DNA of 64,000 nucleotides from Olsenella sp. An285 (GCF_002159625.1 NZ_NFIZ01000004.1:1-64000); one strand, 5' to 3'. Shown: positions 10,618 to 18,886, counted from the stretch's first letter. The notes: generated by a model from the letters alone, not told the origin. Translations and numbers: made by a program.

Positions 10618-10666
10618 GGCGCACCCCGGCGGGCGCGCGCCCGCCCAGGACCGCTCGCGGCGACTC

Positions 10667-10691
10667 GGGCCCCGGGAGACCGGGGCCCTTT
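10667..10691 (+). terminator. Rho-independent terminator after dfx
   Basis: GGGCCCCGG and CCGGGGCCC form a perfect 9-bp stem around a GAGA tetraloop and are followed by TTT. The structure ends the superoxide reductase transcript. Confidence 0.85.
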
Positions 10692-10762
10692 CCGTTGCCG
10701 CGCGGAGGCTGTGAGACAATGAGGAGACAGAAGAGGGACGATTCGTCGACGGGAGCCCAAGC

Positions 10763-12604
10763 ATGAGGATCGCAATCGCACAGACGAGCACGCGTGCCGG
10801 GGACTTCGAGGCCACGGCCGCGCACATGGTCGAGCTCTCCGCCCGTGCGGCGGAGCAAGGGGCCGACCTCCTCGTCTTCCCGGCGCCCGCGCTCTGCGGG
10901 ACGTCTCCCGTGGCGTACCCGGACCGGGAGGGCTACCTGCTCGATCTTGCCGAGTGTCTCGTGCGCCTGGCGGACGACCTTGCGTGTCCCTGCCTCGTGC
11001 CCGTGCTCACGGACCTCGACGGCGTGCCCCTGCCCGAGGCCATGCTCATCGCGGACGGAGACATCACGCCCGTGCGCCTCTCCACCTACATCGCCTCCAT
11101 GGCGCAGGGTGACGGTGAGGCGGACGCGCGAGCCCTTCCGGAGCTCGAGTTCGCGGGAGCGCGCCTGGGCGTCGCCTTCACGTACGACGATCTCGACGAT
11201 TACGACGACTACCAGTACGACGTCGACGTCATCCTCTTCCTCTCCGGCTACGGCTTTGCCACGGACGACCCGTCGAGCGCGCTCGGCAGCTCGCTCGCAG
11301 AGGGCCGCTACCTCGCGGACGCGGAGGCCACCGGGGCCTGGATCGTGGGCGTGGGTCCGCTCGGCTGCTACGAGTCCCAGGTCTTCTGCGGCTCGAGCTT
11401 CGTCCTCGCGCCGTGGGGCGAGCTCGCGGCGCAGGCGCCGAGCCTCGAGGAGGCTCTGCTCGTGTGCGACGTGGACCCCTCCGCCGAGGGCCCGCTTGCC
11501 GAGCCCCTCACGCCCGAGGTCTATGACGCGCCGCTCGCCACGTGGGGCGCCCTCGTGAGCGGCCTCTCCGGGGCGATCGAGCGCTCGGGGAGCGACGGTG
11601 CCTGCGTCCTTCTGGACGGGAGCCTGAGCTCGCTTCTCGTGGCGACGCTCGCCACGGACGCGCTCGGCCCCACGCGCGTTCACGCGCTCGTGGCGGCGGG
11701 CGAGGCGTCCCGCTCGGCAGCCGAGCAGTCGGTCCGCGCGCTGCGCCTGCCCGACGGCGCCGTGACGCGCCTCGACTCTCCCGGGGAGGGGGACGCCCAG
11801 CTCGCGCGCGACATCGCGCAGGTCCGCCTCTCCGAGCTCGCCCGGCAGACGGGCTCGCTCGCCCTGGGCTCCGACGACAAGACGACGCTCGCGCTCGAGC
11901 CCCCGCTCGGCGTCACGGCAGCGCGCCTCCAGCCCGTCGGCGACCTCTATCGCTCGGACGTCGTGGCCCTCGCGCACCTTCGCAACACCATCTCCCCCGT
12001 GATTCCCGCCTCCGCCTTCGCCGGTCTGGCAGCGCCCGACGTAGAGGGGCTTGCGGAGGCGTTCCCCTCGGTCGAGGGCAGGGTGGAGTTCGTCGACCTC
12101 GTGCTCTCGAGCAGGGTGGAGTGGGAGCTCCCGCTCACGGACATCGTCTCGGAGCGCGGCCACGCCGAGCTCGTCACCGCCATCATCGAGCGCTTGAGGG
12201 AGACGGCGCCCGCGCGCGCGGGTCGCGGCGCGGTGCTGGCCGTCTCCTCCAAGACGCTCGAGGAGGCGCGCGAGCCGTGGGGCCTCGCCTGGGCGGACCA
12301 CGTGCGCTCCCGGGACGAGCGAGCGGGAGAGGGCATCATGCGCGCGCTCGCCAGGGGCATCGGCAGCATGGGTGCCGAGAGCCAGGGGGACGAGAAGGAC
12401 GAGGAGCCCCGTGAGCCGACCGAGGCCGAGCAGCGGCGCGACATGAGCGATCTCCTGGGGTACCTACGGGACTTTCTCCCGGGCGGGGGCTTCTCGGGCA
12501 TGGGTCCCATGGGCCCGGCGGCTGCGGACGAGTCGCGGGGACGACACGACGGCGAGGACGGCCCCTCGCATCCCCTGTGGGACGGGCCCTTCTCCGAGAA
12601 CTGA
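10763..12604 (+). CDS. NAD synthetase-like pseudoenzyme (nitrilase plus synthetase folds, catalytic residues lost)
   Basis: A 613-residue protein with the architecture of glutamine-dependent NAD+ synthetase: nitrilase-like residues about 1-255 starting MRIAIAQTSTRAGDFEATA, then a synthetase-like domain. Both active sites look ruined. The nitrilase Glu is lost (FPAPALCG where active enzymes have FPE), the Lys position reads VRLSTY, and the nucleophile Cys position reads VAFTYDD instead of an ICED-type motif. The PP-loop SGGxDS of the synthetase is replaced by LDGSLSSL. The later GDLYRSDV segment is retained. Residues about 530-613 are an acidic, Gly/Met-rich tail. The frame is intact and codon use is normal, so this looks like a maintained pseudoenzyme, not decay. 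Family assignment is from recalled motifs; function unknown. Confidence 0.75.
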   Translation: MRIAIAQTSTRAGDFEATAAHMVELSARAAEQGADLLVFPAPALCGTSPVAYPDREGYLLDLAECLVRLADDLACPCLVPVLTDLDGVPLPEAMLIADGDITPVRLSTYIASMAQGDGEADARALPELEFAGARLGVAFTYDDLDDYDDYQYDVDVILFLSGYGFATDDPSSALGSSLAEGRYLADAEATGAWIVGVGPLGCYESQVFCGSSFVLAPWGELAAQAPSLEEALLVCDVDPSAEGPLAEPLTPEVYDAPLATWGALVSGLSGAIERSGSDGACVLLDGSLSSLLVATLATDALGPTRVHALVAAGEASRSAAEQSVRALRLPDGAVTRLDSPGEGDAQLARDIAQVRLSELARQTGSLALGSDDKTTLALEPPLGVTAARLQPVGDLYRSDVVALAHLRNTISPVIPASAFAGLAAPDVEGLAEAFPSVEGRVEFVDLVLSSRVEWELPLTDIVSERGHAELVTAIIERLRETAPARAGRGAVLAVSSKTLEEAREPWGLAWADHVRSRDERAGEGIMRALARGIGSMGAESQGDEKDEEPREPTEAEQRRDMSDLLGYLRDFLPGGGFSGMGPMGPAAADESRGRHDGEDGPSHPLWDGPFSEN

Positions 12605-12619
12605 CCCCGTGGGAGCCGC

Positions 12620-12660
12620 TTGCCTTCTCCTCTGTCCGTGCTATGATGGAACGAACGTTC
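12620..12660 (+). promoter_or_regulatory. ruvCAB promoter with SOS (LexA) box
   Basis: A TTGCCT (12620-12625) and TATGAT (12642-12647) pair is separated by 16 bases. The sequence GAACGAACGTTC at 12649-12660 directly follows and fits the Gram-positive/actinobacterial LexA consensus GAAC-N4-GTTC. It sits about 57 bases before ruvC, in position to block initiation. SOS control of ruvCAB is the expected biology. Confidence 0.75.
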
Positions 12661-12716
12661 GTATTGCGAGACGCGCCTCTGGTCTCGCGCGTCTGCACAG
12701 GGGGAGGTGACGGGAC

Positions 12717-13223
12717 CTGGTCGTCCTTGGCATAGACCCGGGGCTGGCCCACACGGGCTGGGGCGTCGTCGAGACGCGCGGGTCCGTGTGCCGCGCGCGA
12801 GCGTACGGCTGCGTCACCACGCACGCGAGCGAGCCCATAGACATGCGCCTCGGAAGGATATACGCCGAGCTCAGGCGTGTCATAGAGCGCTATGGTCCCA
12901 CTGAGCTCGCCATCGAGAGCATCTACTTCGGCGAGAACACCAAGTCCGCCATCGCCACCGCCCAGGCCCGCGGCGCCGCCATCGTCGCGTGCTCCACGGC
13001 GGGGCTCTCGGTGGGGGAGTACACCCCCATGCAGATAAAGCAGGCGGTGGTGGGCACCGGTGCGGCTGACAAGCGCCAGGTCATCTATATGGTGAGGAGC
13101 GTTCTCGCCCTCGACCACGACCCGCGACCCGATCACGCGGCGGATGCCCTGGCCGCGGCGGTCTGCCACGCCAACGTAACCAGAACCAAGAGCCTCGAGG
13201 AGGCAAGGAGGGTCCTCACGTGA
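12717..13223 (+). CDS. ruvC: Holliday junction resolvase RuvC (apparent CTG start)
   Basis: Endonuclease that cuts Holliday junctions with RuvAB. The 168-residue product has Asp7 in VLGIDPGL, the IESIYFGEN glutamate, and the terminal DHAADA acidic pair. The in-frame stop at 12708 leaves no ATG, GTG or TTG before the catalytic Asp. The only good start is CTG at 12717, six bases beyond a perfect GGGGAGGTGA ribosome site. The next conventional start, GTG at 12786, would remove the catalytic Asp7. First gene of ruvCAB; the stop overlaps ruvA by four bases. Confidence 0.93.
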   Translation: MVVLGIDPGLAHTGWGVVETRGSVCRARAYGCVTTHASEPIDMRLGRIYAELRRVIERYGPTELAIESIYFGENTKSAIATAQARGAAIVACSTAGLSVGEYTPMQIKQAVVGTGAADKRQVIYMVRSVLALDHDPRPDHAADALAAAVCHANVTRTKSLEEARRVLT

Positions 13224-13858
13224 TAGTTCAGCTCACCGGCACGCTGTTGGAGGTGCTCCCCAGTCGCATAGTGCTGGACGTGGGGGGAGTGGGCTACGAG
13301 CTCGGCGTCTCGTCCACCACGGCCGCGGCGCTCCCGCACGCGGGAGAGGCGGGCGTGACCGTGCTCGCCCGTATGATCGTGCGCGAGGACGCGATGGAGC
13401 TCTACGGCTTTGCCACGCGCGACGAGCGCGCCCTCTTCGACCAGCTTCGCGCCATATCCGGCGTGGGGCCGCGCCTTGCGCTCGCCGTCCTCTCCACGTT
13501 CACCCCCGCCGCGCTCGCCCAGATCGTGACCGCGCAGGACGCCTCACGCATGGCGCAGGTCCCCGGGGTGGGCCGCAAGAAGGCGAGCCGCCTCATCGTT
13601 GAGCTCTCGGACGTCTTCTCAAAGAACGCTGAGCTCAGAGGTCTCGTGGGGCTCTCCGAGCCCGGTGCGGCGTCGCTTCCCCTCTCCCAGGCCGCCGCAA
13701 GTGCGGGCGTGGAGGCGGACGCGACGGAGGCGCTTCTTTCCATGGGGTTCACCTCGCAGGAGGCCGAGCTCGCCCTCGAGGGCCATGCGGAGGCCGGTGC
13801 CAACACCATCGAGCAGGTGCTCGCCTACGCGCTGCGCCGCCTGGGGAGTGGTAGGTGA
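13220..13858 (+). CDS. ruvA: Holliday junction branch migration protein RuvA
   Basis: DNA-binding subunit of the RuvAB branch-migration motor, 212 residues. It begins with the conserved OB-fold sequence [20 protein letters not shown]. The central helix-hairpin-helix motifs are visible ([30 protein letters not shown]), and a C-terminal three-helix domain ([17 protein letters not shown]) would contact RuvB. It starts at the GTG that overlaps the ruvC stop and ends overlapping ruvB, so the three genes are coupled. Confidence 0.96.
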   Translation: MIVQLTGTLLEVLPSRIVLDVGGVGYELGVSSTTAAALPHAGEAGVTVLARMIVREDAMELYGFATRDERALFDQLRAISGVGPRLALAVLSTFTPAALAQIVTAQDASRMAQVPGVGRKKASRLIVELSDVFSKNAELRGLVGLSEPGAASLPLSQAAASAGVEADATEALLSMGFTSQEAELALEGHAEAGANTIEQVLAYALRRLGSGR

Positions 13859-14913
13859 TGTGGGAGGCGAGCGAGAAGGACCTCTTTGCCGGAGCCGCGG
13901 CGCCGCGACCCTCCGGGCCGCGCGACGTCACGGGCGAGCTCACGGCGGACGACCTTGACCAGGACCGCACGCTCCGCCCGCGCACCCTCGACGAGTACAT
14001 CGGCCAGGAGCGCGTGCGCGAGAACCTTCGCGTGCTCATCCAGGCGGCGCGCGACCGCGGGGAGTCGCTCGACCACGTGATCTTCTCGGGCCCCCCGGGG
14101 CTGGGCAAGACCACGCTCGCGGGCATCGTGGCAAACGAGATGGGCGCCAAGATGCACACCACCTCGGGCCCCGCCATCGAGCGCGCGGGGGACCTCGCCG
14201 CCATCCTCACCAACCTCGAGCCCGGTGACGTCCTCTTCGTGGACGAGATACACCGTCTCAACCACCAGATCGAGGAGGTCCTGTACCCGGCGATGGAGGA
14301 CTTCTTCCTCGACATCGTCATTGGCAAGGGGCCGGCCGCGCGCTCCATCAGGATCGACGTCCCGCACTTCACCCTCGTGGGCGCCACCACGCGCACGGGC
14401 CTGCTCACGGGCCCGCTGCGCGACCGCTTTGGCATCTCGTACCGCCTCGACTACTACACTACCTCCGAGCTCGCCGTCATCGTCACGCGCTCCGCCACCA
14501 TCCTTGGCGTGGACATAGACGCCCAGGGCGCGGCGGAGATCGCCTCGCGCTCGCGCGGCACGCCGCGCCTCGCCAACCGCCTTCTCAAGCGCGTGCGCGA
14601 CTACGCGCAGGTCAAGCGCGAGGGCAGCATCACCTGGGACGTTGCGGCGGAGGCGCTCGAGTTCTTCGAGATTGACGCCCTCGGCCTCGACACCATGGAC
14701 GTGAGGATACTCACCGCGCTCTGCCAGACGTTCCGCGGGCGCCCCGTGGGGCTCACCACCGTTGCGAGCGCCGTCTCTGAGGACCCCTCGACGCTCGAGG
14801 ACGTCTACGAGCCCTACCTCCTGCAGCGCGGTCTCATCGTGCGCACGCCGCAGGGCAGGCAGGCCACGCTCGCCGCCTTCGATCACCTTGGGATCGAGCC
14901 CCCCTCCCAGTAG
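13858..14913 (+). CDS. ruvB: Holliday junction branch migration helicase RuvB
   Basis: AAA+ motor of the RuvAB complex, 351 residues from the ATG at 13858; the GTG one codon earlier is an alternative. Walker A is [11 protein letters not shown], Walker B is [10 protein letters not shown], sensor 1 is GATTRTG, and the arginine-finger region is GPLRDRFGI. The C-terminal winged helix is present ([10 protein letters not shown]). The ATG overlaps the ruvA TGA. The second residues carry the GAGAAGGAC motif in frame. Last gene of the operon, followed by a terminator. Confidence 0.97.
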   Translation: MWEASEKDLFAGAAAPRPSGPRDVTGELTADDLDQDRTLRPRTLDEYIGQERVRENLRVLIQAARDRGESLDHVIFSGPPGLGKTTLAGIVANEMGAKMHTTSGPAIERAGDLAAILTNLEPGDVLFVDEIHRLNHQIEEVLYPAMEDFFLDIVIGKGPAARSIRIDVPHFTLVGATTRTGLLTGPLRDRFGISYRLDYYTTSELAVIVTRSATILGVDIDAQGAAEIASRSRGTPRLANRLLKRVRDYAQVKREGSITWDVAAEALEFFEIDALGLDTMDVRILTALCQTFRGRPVGLTTVASAVSEDPSTLEDVYEPYLLQRGLIVRTPQGRQATLAAFDHLGIEPPSQ

Positions 14914-14915
14914 GG

Positions 14916-14952
14916 GCGGATTGTGGGGAGCTTCCCAAGGGCCGCTTTTTTT
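14916..14952 (+). terminator. Terminator after ruvB
   Basis: An imperfect hairpin (GCGG...CCGC with an inner GGGG/CCC pairing) is followed by seven T residues. It ends ruvCAB and abuts the next promoter. Confidence 0.75.
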
Positions 14953-14980
14953 GCTCGGCGCGGGACGGCACATGTATCAT
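14951..14980 (+). promoter_or_regulatory. Promoter for the EIIA gene
   Basis: TTGCTC at 14951-14956 and TATCAT at 14975-14980 are separated by 18 bases, just downstream of the ruvB terminator and about 40 bases before the EIIA start. Confidence 0.5.
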
Positions 14981-15021
14981 GGGGTGGAGGCGTCTACCAC
15001 CATCCCCGCGGGGATGAAACA

Positions 15022-15498
15022 ATGGAACAGGGGGCTCACGTGAGCGACTTCGTCAAGGCAGAGAACGTCTTCGTGGAGAGCGGCATCAAGACCCGCGAGG
15101 ACATGATTCGATTCATCTCGGAAAAGGCCGTAGAGCTCGGCGTGGCCGACGACGCTGATACCGTCAACGCCGCCTTCCTCGCCCGCGAGGACATGGGCGA
15201 GACCGGCATGACCGACGGCTTCGCCGTCCCGCACGCCAAGAGCGCCGCCATCAAGAGGGCGGCCGTGCTCGTGGTCAAGAACGACGAGCCCATCGACTGG
15301 CCGAGCTTCGACGGCAAGCCCATCGACGTGGCAATCGCCCTTCTCGTCCCGGACGACGAGGCGGGCACCGTCCACATCCGCCTGCTCTCCAAGACGGCGG
15401 TCCTTCTGATGAAAGACGAGTTCAAGGCCCTCGTGCGCGGCACGGACGACCCGCAGTCCATCGCAGACGCCGTGAACGCTGGAATCGACGACGAGTAG
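15022..15498 (+). CDS. PTS EIIA domain protein (fructose/mannitol type)
   Basis: Single-domain phosphocarrier of the PTS EIIA-2 family, about 158 residues. The phosphorylatable His lies in GFAVPHAKS, the hallmark of this family. No EIIB or EIIC is nearby, so it may act as a regulatory EIIA or serve a distant permease. Two starts are possible: ATG 15022 (GGGGAT upstream) and GTG 15040, which has a GGGGG run five bases before it and gives SDFVKAENVFVESG as the first residues. The ATG was chosen for completeness. It has its own promoter after the ruvB terminator and ends 28 bases before the DJ-1 gene, probably forming an operon with it. Confidence 0.88.
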   Translation: MEQGAHVSDFVKAENVFVESGIKTREDMIRFISEKAVELGVADDADTVNAAFLAREDMGETGMTDGFAVPHAKSAAIKRAAVLVVKNDEPIDWPSFDGKPIDVAIALLVPDDEAGTVHIRLLSKTAVLLMKDEFKALVRGTDDPQSIADAVNAGIDDE

Positions 15499-15526
15499 GC
15501 CGCCCGCGCGCCCTCAAGGAGGCACC

Positions 15527-16105
15527 ATGTTCAAGCAGGCAACAGACAGTCGCGTGGCCGTGTTCATCGCCCCGGGGCTCGAGGAGATCGAGGGCCTCAC
15601 GGTGGTGGACCTGCTCTATCGCGCAGGGATTCCCTGCGATACCGTGGCCGTCACGCCCGAGCACGAGGTCACGTCCTCCCACGAGGTGGCCATCGTCTGC
15701 AAGAGGTCCATCGCAGACGAGGGCTTCTCGTTCGACGACTACGACATGCTCGTTCTGCCCGGAGGCATCCCCGGAACGCCCAACCTGCGCGCGTGCCAGC
15801 CGCTTTGCGACGAGGTCTCGGCGCGCGCGGGCGCCGGCCGTCCCGTCGCGGCCATCTGCGCCGCTCCCTCCATCTTTGCCGAGCTCGGTCTTCTCGAGGG
15901 GCGTCGGGCCACCTCAAACCCCGGCTTCCAGCACGTCCTTTCCGAGCACGGTGCGGAGCTCCTGCCCAACGAGCCCGTGGTCGTGGACGGCAACCTCATC
16001 ACGAGCCAGGGGGCGGGCACGGCGATGCTCTTTGCCCTTGAGATCGTGCGCCACTATCTAGGGGACGAGGCGGTGGAGCGCGTTCGCGCGGGCGTGGTGC
16101 TGTAG
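15527..16105 (+). CDS. DJ-1/PfpI family protein
   Basis: A 192-residue protein of the DJ-1/ThiJ/PfpI superfamily, probably of the YajL/DJ-1 subgroup proposed to act in oxidative or carbonyl stress. Visible hallmarks are [13 protein letters not shown] with the conserved Glu, the LPGGIPG loop, and the nucleophile-elbow Cys in [14 protein letters not shown]. The start is supported by AAGGAGGCACC before ATG 15527. It is likely cotranscribed with the EIIA gene and ends in a strong terminator. The exact enzymatic activity cannot be read from sequence. Confidence 0.9.
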   Translation: MFKQATDSRVAVFIAPGLEEIEGLTVVDLLYRAGIPCDTVAVTPEHEVTSSHEVAIVCKRSIADEGFSFDDYDMLVLPGGIPGTPNLRACQPLCDEVSARAGAGRPVAAICAAPSIFAELGLLEGRRATSNPGFQHVLSEHGAELLPNEPVVVDGNLITSQGAGTAMLFALEIVRHYLGDEAVERVRAGVVL

Positions 16106-16132
16106 CCCCGACGTCCCTTTGGAACGCCCCTT

Positions 16133-16167
16133 GCGCCGCCGCCCCTCCTTGGGGCGGCGGCGCTTCT
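16133..16167 (+). terminator. Terminator after the DJ-1 gene
   Basis: A perfect 13-bp GC stem (GCGCCGCCGCCCC with its complement) encloses a TCCTT loop and is followed by TTCT. It is very stable although the T-run is short. Confidence 0.8.
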
Positions 16168-16194
16168 CGTCGGCGCCTCGTGTACCATGGACGC

Positions 16195-16572
16195 ATGGAG
16201 AGAAGAGAGCTCACATATCGCGACTACGCCGCGTTCGCCCGGCAGACGCCCGATGAGATCGCGCGTGACTGTGAGGTGCAGGTCTTTCGCGCCACGGGGC
16301 CGGGTGGGCAGGGCGTGAACACGACCGACTCGGCCGTGCGCATGCGCCACGTTCCCACCGGCATCACCGTGGTCTCTCGCGAGTCTAGGAGCCAGCTTCA
16401 GAACCGCGAGCGCTGCGTCCGGAAGATCCTGGAGACGTGCCGACGCCGCTCCGTTCCCCCGCGGCCCCGCAAGAAGACTCGCGTCCCCGCGTCTCAGAGG
16501 CGCAGGCGCCTGGAGTCCAAGCGCTCCCGGGGTCAGCTCAAGCAGCTTCGTCGCCGCGTGGACGGGGAGTAG
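16195..16572 (+). CDS. Peptide-chain-release-factor-like GGQ protein (ArfB/YaeJ type)
   Basis: A stand-alone class I release-factor catalytic domain, 125 residues from ATG 16195. The GGQ tripeptide that drives peptidyl-tRNA hydrolysis is in [20 protein letters not shown]. There is no codon-recognition domain, and the C-terminus is very basic ([20 protein letters not shown]). Both fit ArfB-type rescue of stalled ribosomes, where the basic tail enters the empty mRNA channel. The ATG lacks a clear ribosome site, but TACCAT lies directly upstream at 16183-16188, so a leaderless transcript is possible. GTG 16180 is an alternative start. Confidence 0.8.
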   Translation: MERRELTYRDYAAFARQTPDEIARDCEVQVFRATGPGGQGVNTTDSAVRMRHVPTGITVVSRESRSQLQNRERCVRKILETCRRRSVPPRPRKKTRVPASQRRRRLESKRSRGQLKQLRRRVDGE

Positions 16573-16622
16573 GGGACGATCGTCGCCGCGCTCGTCCGAG
16601 GACTCGTGCAGGGGGGGCAAGC

Positions 16623-17411
16623 ATGTCGGCTGTGCTGAGGGACTGCGTCTACGGGCAGGCCGTTGCAGACGCGCTGGGCGTGCCGTACGAGTTTCGTGCG
16701 CGCGACACGTTCCGCTGCGAGGGGATGGTGGGCTACGGCAGCCACCACCAGCCCGCGGGCACCTGGAGCGACGACACCTCGATGGCGCTCGCACTCTGCG
16801 ACAGCTATCGCGAGCTGGGCCGCATTGACGTGGGGGACATCCGGGAGCGCTTTGTCGCGTGGTATTGGACGGGCGTCTACACGGTGGACGGCATGTTTGA
16901 CATCGGCGGGGCCACGGCTCGCGCGCTCGAGCGGGGCCGCGGGTGCGACGGCCCGCGCGACAACGGGAACGGGTCGCTCATGCGCACGGTCCCCCTTGCC
17001 TTCACGGGCGCAGCGGACGATGAGGTGCGCGCGGTCTCTGCGATCACGCACGCGCACCACACCTCGACGGAGGCCTGCGTGAGGATGGTGCGGGTGGCGA
17101 GGGCGCTCGCCGCCGGCGAGCCCCTCGAGAGCGCGGTCCCGGACTTCGACGCCCTTCTCGCCACTCCGCGGGAGCGGGTCGGATCGGGAGGCTACGTGCT
17201 GGACACCTACCGGGTGGCGCTCTGGTGCCTCGTCACCACCAGCAGCTACGAGGAGTGCGCACTCGCCGCGGTCAACCTCGGGGAAGACACCGACACCACC
17301 GCCGCCGTTGCCGGCGCGCTCGCGGGTATCGTCTACGGCATGGAGGGGATTCCGGAGGGCTGGCTCTCCGCTCTTCGCGGCAGGGACGTCATCGAGGCGT
17401 GCCTGTTCTGA
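16623..17411 (+). CDS. ADP-ribosylglycohydrolase family protein
   Basis: DraG/ARH-type hydrolase that removes ADP-ribose, 262 residues. The metal-binding motifs are present: GTWSDDTSMALALCDSY near residue 48 (conserved DD) and GEDTDTTAAVAGALAG near 220 (conserved DTD). An N-terminal YGQAVADALGVPYEF and a central NGNGSLMR are also typical. ATG 16623 follows CAGGGGGGGCAAGC. It lies 50 bases after the GGQ gene and may be cotranscribed. No ADP-ribosyltransferase or nitrogenase gene is nearby, so the substrate is unknown. The frame is open upstream, but that stretch overlaps the GGQ gene. Confidence 0.9.
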   Translation: MSAVLRDCVYGQAVADALGVPYEFRARDTFRCEGMVGYGSHHQPAGTWSDDTSMALALCDSYRELGRIDVGDIRERFVAWYWTGVYTVDGMFDIGGATARALERGRGCDGPRDNGNGSLMRTVPLAFTGAADDEVRAVSAITHAHHTSTEACVRMVRVARALAAGEPLESAVPDFDALLATPRERVGSGGYVLDTYRVALWCLVTTSSYEECALAAVNLGEDTDTTAAVAGALAGIVYGMEGIPEGWLSALRGRDVIEACLF

Positions 17412-17487
17412 GCTCTGCCGCCGCAGGGCGCCGGGCGTCTGCCGCCCGCGATCATTTTGCCTGACCTTGCGCGTGGCCTGGTGGGGG

Positions 17488-17955
17488 CTAGACGTTTCCG
17501 ACCCAGCGGTTCACGTCAGCCCCTGCCGTCACAAGCAGAAAGGCCGCCGCGACGGACGTGACGGCGGCAAGCGCCCAGAGGTCGAAGGCCGCGTCGAACG
17601 GCGCTAGCTGCACGGGAAACATCACGCGCCCTCCGACCTCGGGGTCAAGGCCGATCATCGTGAGCACCAGGGTCGCCACGGCAACAAAGACCGAAATCAC
17701 CGCGACCATGCCAAAGAGAATACGGCTCATGAAGAGCGCGCTTGTCCGGGACGCCTCGCGCGCCTCGTCGCTTCTGTGTGCGAGGCCGCGCAGGTTGAGC
17801 GCGCGGCGGCGCATGACGAGATAGCCCGTCAGCGAGACAAAGGCGAGCACCAGGTGAAAGAGGGCAAAGATGCCTATGCAGGGGTTGACCACGCCGAGCA
17901 GGCAGGAGCAACAGAGAAGTCCGAACCCGATCCAGAACGCCCGTGACTGTTTCAT
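17488..17955 (-). CDS. Small integral membrane protein of unknown function
   Basis: A 155-residue protein with about four hydrophobic segments, the first being FWIGFGLLCCSCLLGVVNPC and the last near the C-terminus (ALAAVTSVAAAFLLVTAGA). A basic, Arg-rich loop separates segments 2 and 3. No recognised domain or motif. The ATG at 17955 is preceded by GGGAGG eight bases upstream; a longer frame exists but lacks this signal. It converges with the ADP-ribosylglycohydrolase gene and diverges from the MIF-like gene. Confidence 0.65.
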   Translation of the reverse strand: MKQSRAFWIGFGLLCCSCLLGVVNPCIGIFALFHLVLAFVSLTGYLVMRRRALNLRGLAHRSDEAREASRTSALFMSRILFGMVAVISVFVAVATLVLTMIGLDPEVGGRVMFPVQLAPFDAAFDLWALAAVTSVAAAFLLVTAGADVNRWVGNV

Positions 17956-17973
17956 CGCGCGAAGCCTCCCGAT

Positions 17974-18006
17974 TGTGTGAGAATGGGCAGAGACGATTGT
18001 CACACA
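17974..18006. promoter_or_regulatory. Inverted repeat between divergent genes
   Basis: TGTGTGA (17974-17980) and TCACACA (18000-18006) are inverted across 19 bases in the short space between the membrane-protein gene and the MIF-like gene. The position suggests a shared operator; the regulator is unknown. Confidence 0.4.
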
Positions 18007-18020
18007 GAAGAGGGGCCGCC

Positions 18021-18371
18021 ATGCCCGTCGTCCACACCTACTGCAGCGCACCCATCTCCGAGTCCGCGCGCGAGGCGCTCAAGACCGCGTACGGAAGGGC
18101 CATCGAGGCCGTTCCCGGCAAGTCCGAGGCATGGCTCATGTGCCTCTTCGAGGGCTCGACGCCCATCTACTTCGCGGGGGACGACTCCGAGCCCTCCGCC
18201 TACGTCGAGGTGGGCGTCTTCGCGCGCTCCGAGGTTCCCGCCGCCGCGTGGGAGCGCTTCACCGAGGAGGTCACCCCCGCCATCTCTCGTGAGCTGGGCG
18301 TCGACCCCTCGCGCCTCTACATCAGCTACGGCTGGACGCCGAGCTTTGGCTGGAACGGGGCGAACTTCTGA
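18021..18371 (+). CDS. MIF-like tautomerase family protein
   Basis: A 116-residue member of the macrophage migration inhibitory factor / phenylpyruvate tautomerase group, larger than 4-oxalocrotonate tautomerases. It has the Pro1 catalytic N-terminus after Met removal (MPVVHTYC), the central PGKSEAWLMCLFEG segment, and the MIF-type ending LYISYGWTPSFGWNGANF. ATG 18021 is preceded by AGAGGGG. The next gene overlaps its stop by one base. Its natural substrate is unknown. Secreted MIF homologues can mimic host cytokines, but no signal peptide is visible here. Confidence 0.8.
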   Translation: MPVVHTYCSAPISESAREALKTAYGRAIEAVPGKSEAWLMCLFEGSTPIYFAGDDSEPSAYVEVGVFARSEVPAAAWERFTEEVTPAISRELGVDPSRLYISYGWTPSFGWNGANF

Positions 18372-18580
18372 TGGAGGAGGGGCACCTGGGGGATGCGGAG
18401 CGCCTTGCGGCGTACGACGCCTTCGCGGAGGACGTGCGCGCCGAGCTGGCCGCCACGAAGGAGCGCATGGCCGAGCTCGCTGCCGCGGGCAAGGTGAAGA
18501 CCGCGACCTATCGTCAGCTCTTTGCCGCGCGCGTGACCCTCAAGGAGATCGACGCGCGCCTCGCCGAGCGCGGACTGTAG
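18371..18580 (+). CDS. Small charged helical protein, unknown
   Basis: Encodes 69 residues, almost entirely predicted helix, rich in Ala, Glu, Arg and Lys (RAELAATKERMAELAAAG). No recognised domain. ATG 18371 overlaps the stop of the MIF-like gene (TGATGG), which suggests translational coupling and makes the frame more believable. It might be a small partner or regulatory protein. Codon use is like its neighbours. Confidence 0.55.
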   Translation: MEEGHLGDAERLAAYDAFAEDVRAELAATKERMAELAAAGKVKTATYRQLFAARVTLKEIDARLAERGL

Positions 18581-18600
18581 GCTGGTCGCCTCCGCCTGCC

Positions 18601-18831
18601 TGCAATTTGGGCCTTCGGGTCAGTAACTTGGACCCCTCGCTGCAAAAGCTCGCTTCGGGTCAGTGGATTTCTGTCTCCACGAGACAAATAGATTTGATAC
18701 TTGATACTATTTCCTGGCATGACATTGATATGCGTTTTTGGGAATATGCTGTGAGGGACTTATTTCCACCGTCCCGAAGCCGTGTTTTGCAGAGATACTC
18801 GGAAGCCACTGTCCCGAAGGCGTGAATTGCA
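18601..18831. repeat. Nested inverted-repeat element with AT-rich core (element A)
   Basis: Four copies of a unit containing GCTTCGGGNCAGT are arranged as two nested inverted pairs: 18601-18624 with 18808-18831, and 18641-18667 with 18765-18791. They enclose an AT-rich core at 18668-18764, unlike the surrounding very GC-rich sequence. The core has a small GTCTC-CAC-GAGAC hairpin and no convincing frame. It fills most of the 306-bp gap after the small helical gene. The architecture suggests a MITE-like or REP-like element; no transposase is present. Confidence 0.55.
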
Positions 18832-18886
18832 TTGATCCCTTCCGGTCGACTAGGGCGATTTCCTGAGAGACGGGGATTCCCGCCTG

